Source: an uncultured SAR116 cluster alpha proteobacterium (GTDB lineage: Bacteria > Pseudomonadota > Alphaproteobacteria > Puniceispirillales > Marisalimonadaceae). From it: DNA of 64,000 nt. The translations under genes were made by a program, and so were the position numbers. The notes beneath the pieces were generated by a model. The model had not been told where the DNA came from. It ran no database searches and was given only the letters and a program-made list of their open reading frames with translations. The stretch is from assembly GCA_902619485.1 (NCBI GenBank), contig CACNEF010000003.1:33465-97464 (forward strand), in the 5' to 3' direction. Every line of letters starts with the position of its first letter. Within the stretch, counting starts at the first letter, position 1. Positions 9,021-18,490 of this stretch are shown here, one piece after another.

Positions 9021-9643
9021 TGCCCAAAATGGTAAACAAAGGCTTATTGCTTATTATTTCATCACCTTCTGGTGCAGGCAAAACAACAATATGTAAAAAA
9101 TTAATCAATGAAGTTGATGATATTGATTTATCAGTTTCGGTTACCACACGAAAAAAAAGGAAAGATGAAATTGAAGGAAAACACTATTTTTTTAAAAATG
9201 AAGATGATTTCAAAATGTTATTAAAGGAAAACAAATTCTTAGAGCACGCTAATGTTTTTGGGTGCCTCTATGGAACGTTAAAAAAAGAGGTTGTGTCAAA
9301 AATCAATAAAGGAATTGATGTTATTGTAGATATTGATTGGCAAGGAACAAGACAGATTGAAAAACAATTGCCAGAATATGTCGTTAAAGTTTTTATTTTA
9401 CCACCATCAATGAAAGAACTTGAAAATAGACTCGGCAAAAGAGCAAGTGAAAACAAAAAGAATTTTAAAAAAAGAATGTCGGAGGCTAAAAAAGAAATAA
9501 GTCATTACAAAGAATATGACTTTGTTATAGTTAATAACGATCTTCAGTTAGCTGTAGATCAAATTAAAATAATTTTATTTTCTGAAAGACTTAGAAGATG
9601 CAGACAATTAACACTAAATAACACGATTGAAAAACTTATTTGA
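9020..9643 (+). CDS. gmk: Guanylate kinase
   Basis: Phosphorylates GMP to GDP in the cytoplasm. The P-loop SSPSGAGKTT lies near residues 14-23, with the GMP-binding region SVSVTTRKKRKDEIEGKHY and the DIDWQGTRQI segment. It is 207 aa, the usual size. ATG 9020 overlaps the mltG stop by one base; an in-frame ATG three codons later is an alternative. It ends 4 nt from the converging rsmA gene. Confidence 0.95.
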   Translation: MPKMVNKGLLLIISSPSGAGKTTICKKLINEVDDIDLSVSVTTRKKRKDEIEGKHYFFKNEDDFKMLLKENKFLEHANVFGCLYGTLKKEVVSKINKGIDVIVDIDWQGTRQIEKQLPEYVVKVFILPPSMKELENRLGKRASENKKNFKKRMSEAKKEISHYKEYDFVIVNNDLQLAVDQIKIILFSERLRRCRQLTLNNTIEKLI

Positions 9644-9647
9644 TTAT

Positions 9648-10472
9648 TTAATTAAATGATTTTTCAGCTATCCTACAGAAGTCAATAACAGACAAATTTT
9701 CTGGTCTTAAATTTGGAGAAATATTTAGATCTTCTAATATTTTTTCGCCATTAATTTTTTTTAAACTAGATTTTAGCATTTTTCTTTTCTGACTAAAAGC
9801 CATTTGAGTTATTTTTTCAAGGGATTCAAATGAGACATTATAAAGTGGTTTTGACATTGGTTTCAATTGTATTACTGATGATTTAACTTTAGGTTTGGGT
9901 ATAAAAGCTTCACTTGGAATATCAAATAATTTTGAACTTTCAGTTAACCAATTTGTCAGAATTGATAACCTTCCATAGTTTTTTGAACCAGGCTTTGCAA
10001 CTATTCTTTCTGCAACCTCTTTTTGAAACATTAAAGTTAATAAATCAAAGTTTTGTATGTATTTTAACCACGTTACCAACATTTTTGTTCCCACATTATA
10101 TGGAAGGTTTGCTATTACTTGTCTTGGGGCTTGGCCTAAATTCCAAATAGGATAATTGATAGCGTCACCAATAATTATTTTGAGTTTATCTTTGTAAATC
10201 GTTTTTAATTCTCTTAACATTTTCTCAGATTGAATGTCTTTATCTATCGCATAAACAATTGCAGATTTATTTTTTAGAATAGATCTTGTTAAACTACCTG
10301 GTCCAGAACCAATTTCTATAATAGTTGATGCTATCGGTTTTGATTGTTTAACAATCTTATCGGTTAGATTTAAGTCAAATAAAAAATTCTGACCCAAAGC
10401 TTTATTAATTTTTACTTTATTTTTTTTTAAAGTTTCTTGTATGGTAGGTAAATTTTCAATTTGATCATGCAT
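9648..10472 (-). CDS. rsmA: 16S rRNA dimethyladenosine transferase RsmA (KsgA)
   Basis: SAM-dependent enzyme that dimethylates two adjacent adenines near the 3' end of 16S rRNA during 30S maturation. It shows LGQNFLFD at the N-terminus, SAM motif IEIGSGPGSLT, and the catalytic motif NLPYNVGT (the NLPY version of the N6-adenine methylase motif). At 274 aa it has normal length. It overlaps pdxA by 8 nt and closes the lptF-lptG-surA-pdxA-rsmA operon. Confidence 0.95.
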   Translation of the reverse strand: MHDQIENLPTIQETLKKNKVKINKALGQNFLFDLNLTDKIVKQSKPIASTIIEIGSGPGSLTRSILKNKSAIVYAIDKDIQSEKMLRELKTIYKDKLKIIIGDAINYPIWNLGQAPRQVIANLPYNVGTKMLVTWLKYIQNFDLLTLMFQKEVAERIVAKPGSKNYGRLSILTNWLTESSKLFDIPSEAFIPKPKVKSSVIQLKPMSKPLYNVSFESLEKITQMAFSQKRKMLKSSLKKINGEKILEDLNISPNLRPENLSVIDFCRIAEKSFN

Positions 10473-11478
10473 TTTTTTTGTTGTAACTCATTTCATAAGC
10501 AAGGTTAATTGCAGAAATTAAACTTCCAGGGTTAGCTAAATTTTTACCAGCTATGTCAAATGCAGTACCATGATCTGGTGATGTTCTTATGAAATCCAAG
10601 CCCAATGTAACGTTAACTCCATTTTGAAAGTCTAGAGTTTTGATTGGGATAAGTGCTTGGTCATGATACATACAAACTGCTAGGTCATAATGAAATCTCT
10701 TTTCAGTTGTGAAAGCAATATCCGCTGATATTGGCCCTGTGATAGATATATCAATAAGTTTTTTTAATTCATCTATAGCTGGTTTTATTACTTTTATCTC
10801 TTCATCACCTAAATCACCATTTTCTCCTGCATGTGGATTTAAACCTGTGACGATAATCGAAGGTTTATTTATATCAAATAAAATTTTTAAATCATCAACT
10901 GCAATTTTTACTTTGCTGTAAATAAGTTCTTTAGTAATCATTTGTGAAACATTTTTTAGAGGAACATGAATTGTTAATGGCAAGGTTTTAAGTCCATTAG
11001 TTACTAAAATCATAACTGGCTTCTTTTTTTTTGTGGAGAGGGACCCTAAAAAATCAGTATGACCCTCAAAATTAAATCCAGATTTATACATTAGATATTT
11101 ATTTATGGGGTTAGTAACAATTGCAGAAGCAATGCTTTTATTATATATTTTTACAGTTTTTAATATTGAAGATTTCGTAAATGAAAAATTTTTTATATCT
11201 GGTTTTCCATATTCAACTTTATTCAACAGTTTTATAGGAATTACATTTAGTTGATTATCTTTATAATCAGAAAATTTGATTTTATCTTTAATCTCATTAA
11301 TTTTTATATCACTTCTAATTAATTTTTTATATTCATCAACTAAAACAGGATCGGTTATTACAACTAAATTAATATTTTTATTAATTCTTTTAGATTCTAG
11401 AGCTTTTATAGTTATTTCCGTGGATATGCTGGCCGGATCTCCAGCGGTAAGTAGTATTACTTCTTTAAGATTACTCAT
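10465..11478 (-). CDS. pdxA: 4-hydroxythreonine-4-phosphate dehydrogenase
   Basis: NAD-dependent enzyme of the DXP-dependent vitamin B6 pathway. The metal-binding histidines are in FEGHTDFLG, NPHAGE and MYHDQALIPIK, and the substrate region RTSPDHGTAFDIAG is intact. The N-terminal phosphate-binding motif reads GDPASISTE rather than the common GDPAGIGPE, a mild divergence. It is 337 aa, overlapping surA by 4 nt and rsmA by 8 nt, which argues for translational coupling. Confidence 0.94.
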   Translation of the reverse strand: MSNLKEVILLTAGDPASISTEITIKALESKRINKNINLVVITDPVLVDEYKKLIRSDIKINEIKDKIKFSDYKDNQLNVIPIKLLNKVEYGKPDIKNFSFTKSSILKTVKIYNKSIASAIVTNPINKYLMYKSGFNFEGHTDFLGSLSTKKKKPVMILVTNGLKTLPLTIHVPLKNVSQMITKELIYSKVKIAVDDLKILFDINKPSIIVTGLNPHAGENGDLGDEEIKVIKPAIDELKKLIDISITGPISADIAFTTEKRFHYDLAVCMYHDQALIPIKTLDFQNGVNVTLGLDFIRTSPDHGTAFDIAGKNLANPGSLISAINLAYEMSYNKKNA

Positions 11479-12731
11479 TTTATTTTTTCAACAAATAAAA
11501 TGTTTGCTTCATTATTAAGTCGTTTAAGTAATTTTTCACTATACATTAAAAAGTATTGATTAAGTTTTTTTTCTTTTAATTTTTCATAATTAATTTTTTC
11601 CAATTTAGCTGCTCTTTTATCACATTTAACATAGGTATATCCATGATTTCCAAGAAAAATAGGCTTAGATATTTCAAAAAGATTAATTTTTTTGATTATA
11701 TTTTCTATTTTAGGACTTAAATCTGCTATTCTTGAATTAATTACTTTCAAGTCTATGTTTTTACTATTTTTATTTTCAAAAATTTTTATTACATCGCAAG
11801 ATCTTTTATTTGATAAAAAATTGTTTAATTCATTTTTTATTTTTTTGTATGCTATACTTTTCTTTTGAAAATTAATTGGAAACTTTACTTGAACAAGTAA
11901 AACTATGTCTTCTTTTTTACTTATTCTTCCTTTATCACGTTTAGCTAGAACTTTTATCATTCTTATTTTATCTTTTTCAGCAAAAGTAAAAATTTCACCT
12001 TCTTTAACTATGATCCCTTTATTTTTAATGAAACGTGGGAGATCCTGATAGTTCTTCCACCCAATTTTACCACTAAATTTAGCTGAACTACTTATTGAAA
12101 TCTGTCCAGCAATTTCCAGAAAGTTAGCACCTTGTTTAAGAGCAACATTAATTTTTTCTAATAATTTATTATTATAATTATTTATAATAATCTCAGCTAA
12201 GTCATATAAATCTTCATTGCTTTTATACTCTTTTGAATCAATTGTTTTTTTAATGTTTTTTTCTATCTTTGAAAATTGTCTTTTATATTTGTTTCTTAAA
12301 ACAATTCCCCATATCAATTGTGCTTTATATTTTTCTAACAACGTTGATTTTGGAATAGAATATATTTTTATAAATTGATCTAATTTTTGTTTTGAATTTT
12401 CAAATTCAGCTAAAAGCATCTGGTTTGCTTGATTTGAAACAATTGAAGATAAATTTTTATTTATTTTTTCCCCAGCTGAAAAAATAATTTTTTCATTTAT
12501 TAAGGTTTGATGAGATTGACTGTAAAAGTTTTCTAAATTTTTTCCTTCAGAGTTTTTATCAATAGATAAAGAAATCAACTTAGCCCTGTTAAAAATATCA
12601 ACCTTTGTAATAGGTATTTTATTAACAATAGTGACAATATAATTTTCTTCACTGAAAGCATTTTTAAATATACAGACTAAAGATAAAATAATAAGAAATA
12701 AAAGTTTTAAGTTTAAAAAATTAATAGTCAT
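11475..12731 (-). CDS. surA: SurA-like periplasmic chaperone / peptidyl-prolyl isomerase
   Basis: Periplasmic chaperone for outer-membrane proteins. A signal peptide covers about residues 5-27 (hydrophobic LLFLIILSLVCIF, then NAFSEE), followed by a SurA N-terminal helical domain and at least one parvulin-like segment (residues 175-270; GANFLEIAG and GKIGWKN). Sequence is divergent and lysine/asparagine-rich. An upstream in-frame start at 12770 would overlap lptG. I prefer ATG 12731 (418 aa), which gives a clean signal peptide and begins 11 nt after the lptG stop. Operon position before pdxA supports the call. The second parvulin domain is weak or lost. Confidence 0.82.
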   Translation of the reverse strand: MTINFLNLKLLFLIILSLVCIFKNAFSEENYIVTIVNKIPITKVDIFNRAKLISLSIDKNSEGKNLENFYSQSHQTLINEKIIFSAGEKINKNLSSIVSNQANQMLLAEFENSKQKLDQFIKIYSIPKSTLLEKYKAQLIWGIVLRNKYKRQFSKIEKNIKKTIDSKEYKSNEDLYDLAEIIINNYNNKLLEKINVALKQGANFLEIAGQISISSSAKFSGKIGWKNYQDLPRFIKNKGIIVKEGEIFTFAEKDKIRMIKVLAKRDKGRISKKEDIVLLVQVKFPINFQKKSIAYKKIKNELNNFLSNKRSCDVIKIFENKNSKNIDLKVINSRIADLSPKIENIIKKINLFEISKPIFLGNHGYTYVKCDKRAAKLEKINYEKLKEKKLNQYFLMYSEKLLKRLNNEANILFVEKIK

Positions 12732-12741
12732 ATTTAATTTA

Positions 12742-13887
12742 TTACCTATTTTTAACATATTTAATTTCATCTATATCACTAATTAAATAACACCCTGAAA
12801 ACAAACCAATTAATGTTGGTCCAAATCCGGCGAGAAGTGGAGGTATTTTTTCTGAAAAACCCAATGCGAAGATAAAATCTCCTATAAAGTATAAACTAAA
12901 ACCAACAACTAAAGAAAGTGAAACTATCCCTACCTCAATCTTTCTTTCATTACTCCTTAACATTAAGGATGCAGAAAGTAAAATCATTGAAATTATCAAG
13001 AATGGTTGGCATAACAGTTTGAAAAAATGGACTAAATGTTTAGATATATTAAGACCATAAGATTTCATTTTTATTAGGTAATATGGAAAGTCTAGTAAAA
13101 ATATTTTGTCAGGTTTTTTTGTAGCCACACTTAACTGACTAGAATCAAAATTAATTGAATAAGAAAATTTTTTTAAACTGGTCATTTTATAGTTTTCATC
13201 AATTGATTGTACATTATAAAGTAATAATTTTTGGGAAGTAAACTTACCTTTTTTTGCTTTAACTTTTTTTCTAAAAATTTTGTCATCATCATATTCAAAA
13301 ATATTTAGATCGAATAAAGTATTTGTTTTTTCATCTATTTTATTAGCATTAATTATTAAATTTCTTTTTCCAGATAAATGTTTTATCCAAAATCCTTTAG
13401 TATCAAATGATAATTCTTGGATATTCACTTTTCCAAAAAATATTGTTTCTAAATTTTCATACTTTTTATTCATTAACGTTGAAAATGGATTTAAAATTAT
13501 AATTGAAAAAAGTCCAACAAAAAAGAAACACAATAAAATAGGTGAAAGAATTTTCCATAATGAAACACCAGAAGCTTTGGAGATAACATAATAGTTTTTT
13601 TTTCTCCACTGGTTAAAACATGCAATAGACCCAATAAGTGCTGCAAATGGTAAAATTTTTTGAATATTACCTATTATTTTTAAAGAAGCCATGCCAGCTA
13701 AGTCAATAAAATCTGCCTTTAATAGATGATTTACTCCTATTTTATTTGAAGATCTTCTAAATAGTTCAATTAAATCAATAAAAAAAATTAAAATTATTAA
13801 AAAAAATAATGAAAAAAGAAAGAATTTAAATAGATCCTTTGTAAAATATTTATATATTATTATTGGATGATTTATAAGTTTTAACAC
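12742..13887 (-). CDS. lptG: LPS export ABC transporter permease LptG
   Basis: One of two inner-membrane permeases of the LptB2FG complex that extracts lipopolysaccharide for transport to the outer membrane. Hydrophobic helices lie at both ends (about residues 18-40, 60-90, 100-130, then 285-375), with a periplasmic beta-jellyroll region between. The start is ATG 13887, one base overlapping the lptF stop. LptG rather than LptF is inferred from gene order and the GFWIKH segment, typical of LptG jellyroll domains. Length is 381 aa. Confidence 0.88.
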   Translation of the reverse strand: MLKLINHPIIIYKYFTKDLFKFFLFSLFFLIILIFFIDLIELFRRSSNKIGVNHLLKADFIDLAGMASLKIIGNIQKILPFAALIGSIACFNQWRKKNYYVISKASGVSLWKILSPILLCFFFVGLFSIIILNPFSTLMNKKYENLETIFFGKVNIQELSFDTKGFWIKHLSGKRNLIINANKIDEKTNTLFDLNIFEYDDDKIFRKKVKAKKGKFTSQKLLLYNVQSIDENYKMTSLKKFSYSINFDSSQLSVATKKPDKIFLLDFPYYLIKMKSYGLNISKHLVHFFKLLCQPFLIISMILLSASLMLRSNERKIEVGIVSLSLVVGFSLYFIGDFIFALGFSEKIPPLLAGFGPTLIGLFSGCYLISDIDEIKYVKNR

Positions 13888-15011
13888 TACTTATTAACCT
13901 TATTAGTAAGATAGTAAAATATATCATATTTCTTCTTATTATAAATTATAAAAAAACATGTTATTAATATTAAAATTGGAAAAATATACATTAAAGGTAA
14001 AAAATTTATATTTGAATGAACATTATTTTTTATAATCAAAACAAGACTCTGAAAAAGAACAAGAAATCCAATGCCAATTGTTTTTCTATAAATTGAAAAA
14101 AATCTTGAATAATTATCCTTAAGTATTACTACCATAACAATCAAACAAAAAACTAAGGGCATAAAAGCAATTGTGTTTCTGCTATGTGCTTCTGCTAATA
14201 ACTTACCTTTCTTTTCTTTTGCAGTTTTAGATTTTTTCAATAACTCAAAAAAATTATATTCATTATACTCGATAACTCTTGAGGATGTTTTTTTATCACT
14301 TTCCTGTTTTATTTCAATATCGTAACTTTTAAAACTTAATATAGTTGACTTACCTTTTGAATCAGTTGAAATCCTAGTTCCATTTTGCATGCTCAGCATT
14401 ATATTACTTTCAAAATTTAGATTTCCTTTTTTTGCAAAAAACTCAACTAGGAAATTAGGGTCACTTCTGTCTTGAATAAAAATCTCTTCAAGCTGATTAT
14501 TTTCATATAAATTATTGATGTAAATAGTTTGAAATTTGTTTAAATCAATAAATACATTATCTTTAATAATTAAGCTTTCTGAACTATTTCTAATATCATT
14601 TTGTAAAATTTTAAAATTTTTATAAGTCTTGGGCATAATAAAGTGTGAAATTATTAATAAAATTACTGAAACCAAAATTGAAATAAAAAAAGCAGGTTTG
14701 CTCAAATTTAAAGGATTAATGCCAGCTGATTTCATAACTATAATTTCTTTGTCATTTTGAAGTTTTAAATATGAAATCATGCATCCTGCAAATGTACCAA
14801 ATGGCAGAGCTATTAAAAGCCAACTTGGAAGACTATATGCAGATAAAATAAAAAATTCTAAAAGACCAGCCCCTTTGTTGATTATTAATTTTATAGTTTT
14901 GAAGGATTGACTTAACCATATAATGCCAACAAAAACCAAAGAAGAAATTAGGACGTTACTTAATGTTTGTCGAAAAATGTACCAAGTTAAAATCATTAAA
15001 GCTTTTCTCAA
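13887..15011 (-). CDS. lptF: LPS export ABC transporter permease LptF
   Basis: Partner permease of LptG in LPS export. The N-terminus has the helix-rich LptF pattern, with LPSWLLIALPFGTFAGCM and the conserved EIIVMKSAGINP cytoplasmic motif. A periplasmic domain spans about residues 130-265 and more helices follow. It is 374 aa and is the first gene of the minus-strand operon, divergent from pepA across 89 nt. lptD, which lies between lptG and surA in many alphaproteobacteria, is absent here. Confidence 0.88.
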   Translation of the reverse strand: MRKALMILTWYIFRQTLSNVLISSLVFVGIIWLSQSFKTIKLIINKGAGLLEFFILSAYSLPSWLLIALPFGTFAGCMISYLKLQNDKEIIVMKSAGINPLNLSKPAFFISILVSVILLIISHFIMPKTYKNFKILQNDIRNSSESLIIKDNVFIDLNKFQTIYINNLYENNQLEEIFIQDRSDPNFLVEFFAKKGNLNFESNIMLSMQNGTRISTDSKGKSTILSFKSYDIEIKQESDKKTSSRVIEYNEYNFFELLKKSKTAKEKKGKLLAEAHSRNTIAFMPLVFCLIVMVVILKDNYSRFFSIYRKTIGIGFLVLFQSLVLIIKNNVHSNINFLPLMYIFPILILITCFFIIYNKKKYDIFYYLTNKVNK

Positions 15012-15100
15012 AGATTTATATTGAATTTTTTTAAAATATTAATAGTACTATAACTAAATTATATTATTACAATAGTTCTATTTGAATTTAAGGAAACAAA

Positions 15101-16564
15101 ATGTTTAATGATAAAAGATACATAAAGTTTAAGTCAGAAAAACACACTGATAGTATTAAATTTAAAGATAACGAGATTAATGTCTTGTTTTATTCTGAGA
15201 ATAACATTTTGTTATCTGAAAATTTTAAATCACAAAAAAATTTATTAAATTTATTTAAAAAAATTATTAACGATGATTCATCAAACACAATTTTAGTAAG
15301 ATCAGAAAAAGGTAATTTTCTTTTAGTAAAAAGGAAAACGTTAGATAAAGATTTAACATATAAATATTTAGAGGAGTTAGGTGGCAAAATTTATAACAAA
15401 ATTAAAACTTTAGGCTCTTCTCAAGTCAAGATATATGAAAATGTTATTTCTATCAATGAACGACTAGCTCTTGGAATTTTATTAAGCTCATATAAATTTG
15501 AAAATTACAAAAAAAACAAAAAAAAACAAATAACAAATTTTAAAAATGTTGTGTTTGTTTGTAACGAACCAAGTAAAAATTCAAATAAAATTTCTGAAAT
15601 ACAAAACCTTGCTAAAGGTGTATTCACTGCGAGAGATTTAGTGTGGCAACCACCAAATATTTTATATCCTTCATCATTCGCTGACGAATGTAAAAAATTA
15701 AAGAAAATAGGAGTTAAGGTAACAATTTATAATGAGAAACAACTTCAAAAAATTGGAATGAATGCTTTGCTTGCAGTTGGTCGAGGATCAAGAAAAGATA
15801 GTCGTGTAGTTGTTATGGAATGGTTAGGGGGTAAAAATGATAATAAACCAATGGCGTTTATTGGAAAGGGAGTTTGTTTTGACTCTGGAGGGCTTTCTTT
15901 GAAGCCAGCAAAGTCAATGGAAGATATGAAATGGGATATGGGGGGTGCAGCAACTGTAACTGGTATTATAGAAGCAGCAGCACTCTCAAAGTTAAAATAT
16001 AATTTAATAGGTGTTATAGGTCTTGTTGAGAATATGCCAGATGGTGATGCACAAAGACCAGGAGATGTTGTTAAATCATTTTCTGGTCAAACCATAGAGG
16101 TTTTAAATACAGACGCAGAAGGTAGACTTGTATTAGCTGATATACTTTCTTGGACTGAAAAAATATATAAACCTAAATTTATGATTAATTTTGCAACGTT
16201 AACTGGAGCTATGATTGTAGCATTAGGAAATATTAGGGCTGGATTATTTTCAAATAATAAAGAAATTTCTGAAGCCATTTTTAATTCAGGTGAAATTACA
16301 GGTGAAAAAGTTTGGGCAATGCCAATAGATGATGATTATGATCAATTGATAAAAACACAGATTGCAGATATGAAAAATATTGGAGGTCCTGGTGCGGGAT
16401 CAATAACTGCTGGATGTTTTTTAAAAAGACATGTTGAAAAAACTCCGTGGGCTCATTTAGATATAGCCGGAGTCACTTGGCAAAATAAATCTACGCCATC
16501 TATTCCTTCTGGGGGTGTTGGATGGGGTGTTAGAATGATATACCATTTAATTAAACAATATTAG
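15101..16564 (+). CDS. pepA: Cytosol (leucyl) aminopeptidase, M17 family
   Basis: Two-metal cytoplasmic aminopeptidase releasing N-terminal residues from peptides. The C-terminal catalytic domain has the metal/substrate motifs GKGVCFDSGGLSLKPA and the signature NTDAEGRLVLAD, plus the family element HLDIAGVTW near the C-terminus. The N-terminal domain (about 1-175) is divergent and lysine-rich. It is 487 aa, normal for the family. Divergent from lptF, as pepA is in many proteobacteria. The ATG is preceded by AAGGAAA. Confidence 0.94.
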   Translation: MFNDKRYIKFKSEKHTDSIKFKDNEINVLFYSENNILLSENFKSQKNLLNLFKKIINDDSSNTILVRSEKGNFLLVKRKTLDKDLTYKYLEELGGKIYNKIKTLGSSQVKIYENVISINERLALGILLSSYKFENYKKNKKKQITNFKNVVFVCNEPSKNSNKISEIQNLAKGVFTARDLVWQPPNILYPSSFADECKKLKKIGVKVTIYNEKQLQKIGMNALLAVGRGSRKDSRVVVMEWLGGKNDNKPMAFIGKGVCFDSGGLSLKPAKSMEDMKWDMGGAATVTGIIEAAALSKLKYNLIGVIGLVENMPDGDAQRPGDVVKSFSGQTIEVLNTDAEGRLVLADILSWTEKIYKPKFMINFATLTGAMIVALGNIRAGLFSNNKEISEAIFNSGEITGEKVWAMPIDDDYDQLIKTQIADMKNIGGPGAGSITAGCFLKRHVEKTPWAHLDIAGVTWQNKSTPSIPSGGVGWGVRMIYHLIKQY

Positions 16565-16647
16565 TTATTAAATTAATATTAAGTATTAAATCAATCATGA
16601 TTATTTTTATCAATGAATTTAATTAACCTTTAATTGGAGTAAAAAAG

Positions 16648-17070
16648 ATGTCTGTTGAAAAAACATTATCAATAATTAAACCTGATGCTACTAAAAGAAA
16701 TTTAACAGGTTTAATTAATACTAAGTTTGAAAAAGCTGGTCTAAGAATCATTGCACAGAAAAGACTACAATTAACTAGATCTATGGCAGAAAAATTTTAT
16801 GAAGTTCATAAAGATCGTCCTTTTTATAATGACTTAGTGGATTTTATGATATCAGGTCCTGTTGTTGTTCAAGTTTTGGAAGGTGATAATGCTGTAAAAT
16901 TAAATAGAGACGTTATGGGGGCTACTAATCCAGAAGATGCTGAAGAAGGTACTGTAAGAAAAGAGTTTGCTGAAAGTATTGAAGCAAATTCTGTTCATGG
17001 ATCTGATAGTCTTGAAAATGCTCAAAAAGAGATATCTTTCTTTTTTGCAAATATTGAGTTAGTTACCTAA
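16648..17070 (+). CDS. ndk: Nucleoside diphosphate kinase
   Basis: Balances NTP pools through a phosphohistidine intermediate. Active-site H117 lies in NSVHGSD, and the N-terminal [15 protein letters not shown] motif is present as [11 protein letters not shown]. It is 140 aa, the usual length. RBS GGAG is about 7 nt upstream. It stands alone 83 nt after pepA and ends 7 nt before the converging small oxidase-subunit gene. Confidence 0.97.
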   Translation: MSVEKTLSIIKPDATKRNLTGLINTKFEKAGLRIIAQKRLQLTRSMAEKFYEVHKDRPFYNDLVDFMISGPVVVQVLEGDNAVKLNRDVMGATNPEDAEEGTVRKEFAESIEANSVHGSDSLENAQKEISFFFANIELVT

Positions 17071-17077
17071 ATCTTTT

Positions 17078-17206
17078 TTAAACTAGAAAAATTGCCATTA
17101 ACGCAACAATAGCAATAACTATGATTGTGCTATAGGTCGTGAATTTTAAGAAATTTTCATAAAATTGTTTATGTTCTTGAGTTTCTTTATCGATTTTGTT
17201 TGCCAT
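17078..17206 (-). CDS. Small aa3-type cytochrome c oxidase subunit IV-like protein (42 aa)
   Basis: A short gene that is easily missed. The product starts MANKIDKETQEHKQFYENFL, has KFTTYS, then one hydrophobic helix (IIVIAIVALMAIFLV) to the C-terminus. This soluble helix with a single C-terminal membrane segment matches the bacterial aa3-type oxidase subunit IV family (Cox4_pro_2) of alphaproteobacteria. AGGA lies about 7 nt upstream of the ATG. It follows purM by 81 nt on the same strand. The fit is by pattern rather than alignment; a generic single-pass membrane peptide is the alternative. Confidence 0.72.
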   Translation of the reverse strand: MANKIDKETQEHKQFYENFLKFTTYSTIIVIAIVALMAIFLV

Positions 17207-17287
17207 TTTTTGTCCTATTAATTTTATTGTAACAAATAATTATAATTTTAAGTAATAAATTTATTTATACTCTAAAAAGTTAAATTT

Positions 17288-18364
17288 TCAAAAATTCCAA
17301 CCATCAAAAATAACATTTTTTTCATAATTTTTTTCAATCATTGATCCGATTAAAAAAGCATTATAACCAATTTTATTAATATCATTAATAATTAATGGAG
17401 CATCTTTTTTATCTACAAAGATTAAAAATCCAATACCACAATTAAAAGTTTTAGCTAACTCAAATAGAGATATATTTGCTTTTTCCTTTAGCCATTTAAA
17501 AAGAGGAGGGAGTTTAAAGTTTTTCATGTCGAACTTAAGAGTTAGGTTTTTATTGAAAGCTCTTGGAGGATTGTCAATCAAACCACCGCCAGTTATGTGA
17601 CTTATAGATTTAACTTTATAGTTCTTGTTTGCTGCCAGAAATGCCTTTGTATACAGAAGTGTTGGTTTCATTAAAATTTCAGCAAGAGTTTTGTTTTTGT
17701 CAAATTTAGGATTTTTATATATATCTATAGAGTTAATCTCTATTATTTTTCTTACAAGAGAAAAACCATTAGAATGAATTCCACTACTTGATAATCCTAT
17801 TACACAATCTCCCTTTTTAACTGAATTTGTTTTTAATACCTTATCCCTCTCTACGGCCCCTACACAAAACCCAGCAACATCAAAATCATTTTTTTTATAA
17901 TGCCCAGGCATCTCTGCTGTTTCTCCTCCTATCAGTGCACAACCTGATTGTTTGCAACCTTCTGCAATTCCTTCTATTACTCTAAGAGCCACGGATTTGT
18001 TTAATTTACCAGTTGCAAAATAATCCATAAAAAATAAGGGCTGTGCTCCCTGAGCTAAAACATCATTTGCACACATAGCAACTAAATCTATACCTACATT
18101 AAAATATGATTTTGTTCTAATTGCTAATTGTAATTTGGTACCAACACCATCAGTACTTGAAACGAGGATAGGATCCTTAAAATGATGTTTTTTAAGATCA
18201 AATAATCCTCCAAATCCACCTAACTCACCAATTGAACCTTTATTTGATGTTGTCTCTGTAATTTGAGCGATATCTGTTATAAGCTTGTTACCTTCGTCAA
18301 TATCAACACCTGAGTCTTTATAAGTAATTTCTGATTTATTTAAGTTTTTTATTTTTTTTACCAT
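17288..18364 (-). CDS. purM: Phosphoribosylformylglycinamidine cyclo-ligase (AIR synthetase)
   Basis: ATP-dependent ring closure of FGAM to AIR, step five of purine synthesis. Motifs include YKDSGVDID at the N-terminus, DPILVSSTDGVGTKLQ, GGETAEMPGHY, and SISHITGGGLIDNPPR. Length is 358 aa. purN, which usually follows purM, is not adjacent; the next minus-strand gene is the small oxidase subunit. It is divergent from the DUF2066 gene across 126 nt containing an inverted repeat. Confidence 0.96.
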   Translation of the reverse strand: MVKKIKNLNKSEITYKDSGVDIDEGNKLITDIAQITETTSNKGSIGELGGFGGLFDLKKHHFKDPILVSSTDGVGTKLQLAIRTKSYFNVGIDLVAMCANDVLAQGAQPLFFMDYFATGKLNKSVALRVIEGIAEGCKQSGCALIGGETAEMPGHYKKNDFDVAGFCVGAVERDKVLKTNSVKKGDCVIGLSSSGIHSNGFSLVRKIIEINSIDIYKNPKFDKNKTLAEILMKPTLLYTKAFLAANKNYKVKSISHITGGGLIDNPPRAFNKNLTLKFDMKNFKLPPLFKWLKEKANISLFELAKTFNCGIGFLIFVDKKDAPLIINDINKIGYNAFLIGSMIEKNYEKNVIFDGWNF

Positions 18365-18420
18365 ATTTTTGTGGTTTCTGATTTTGAAGTATTTATGAGT
18401 TAGATTTATCTATAATATTT

Positions 18421-18455
18421 ACAACAAAAGATATATATTGATATATCGATGTTGT
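18421..18455. repeat. Nested inverted repeat between divergent purM and DUF2066 genes
   Basis: Outer arms ACAAC (18421-18425) and GTTGT (18451-18455) enclose inner arms GATATAT (18430-18436) and ATATATC (18441-18447) around a 4-base loop ATTG. Arms are perfect, with short asymmetric spacers (4 and 3 bases). Its place in the middle of a divergent intergenic region fits an operator or transcript hairpin. No regulator is known for it, and AT-rich sequence yields chance repeats. Confidence 0.4.
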
Positions 18456-18490
18456 AAGCACATATCAAATAAAAAAGTAAGGAAAATTTT

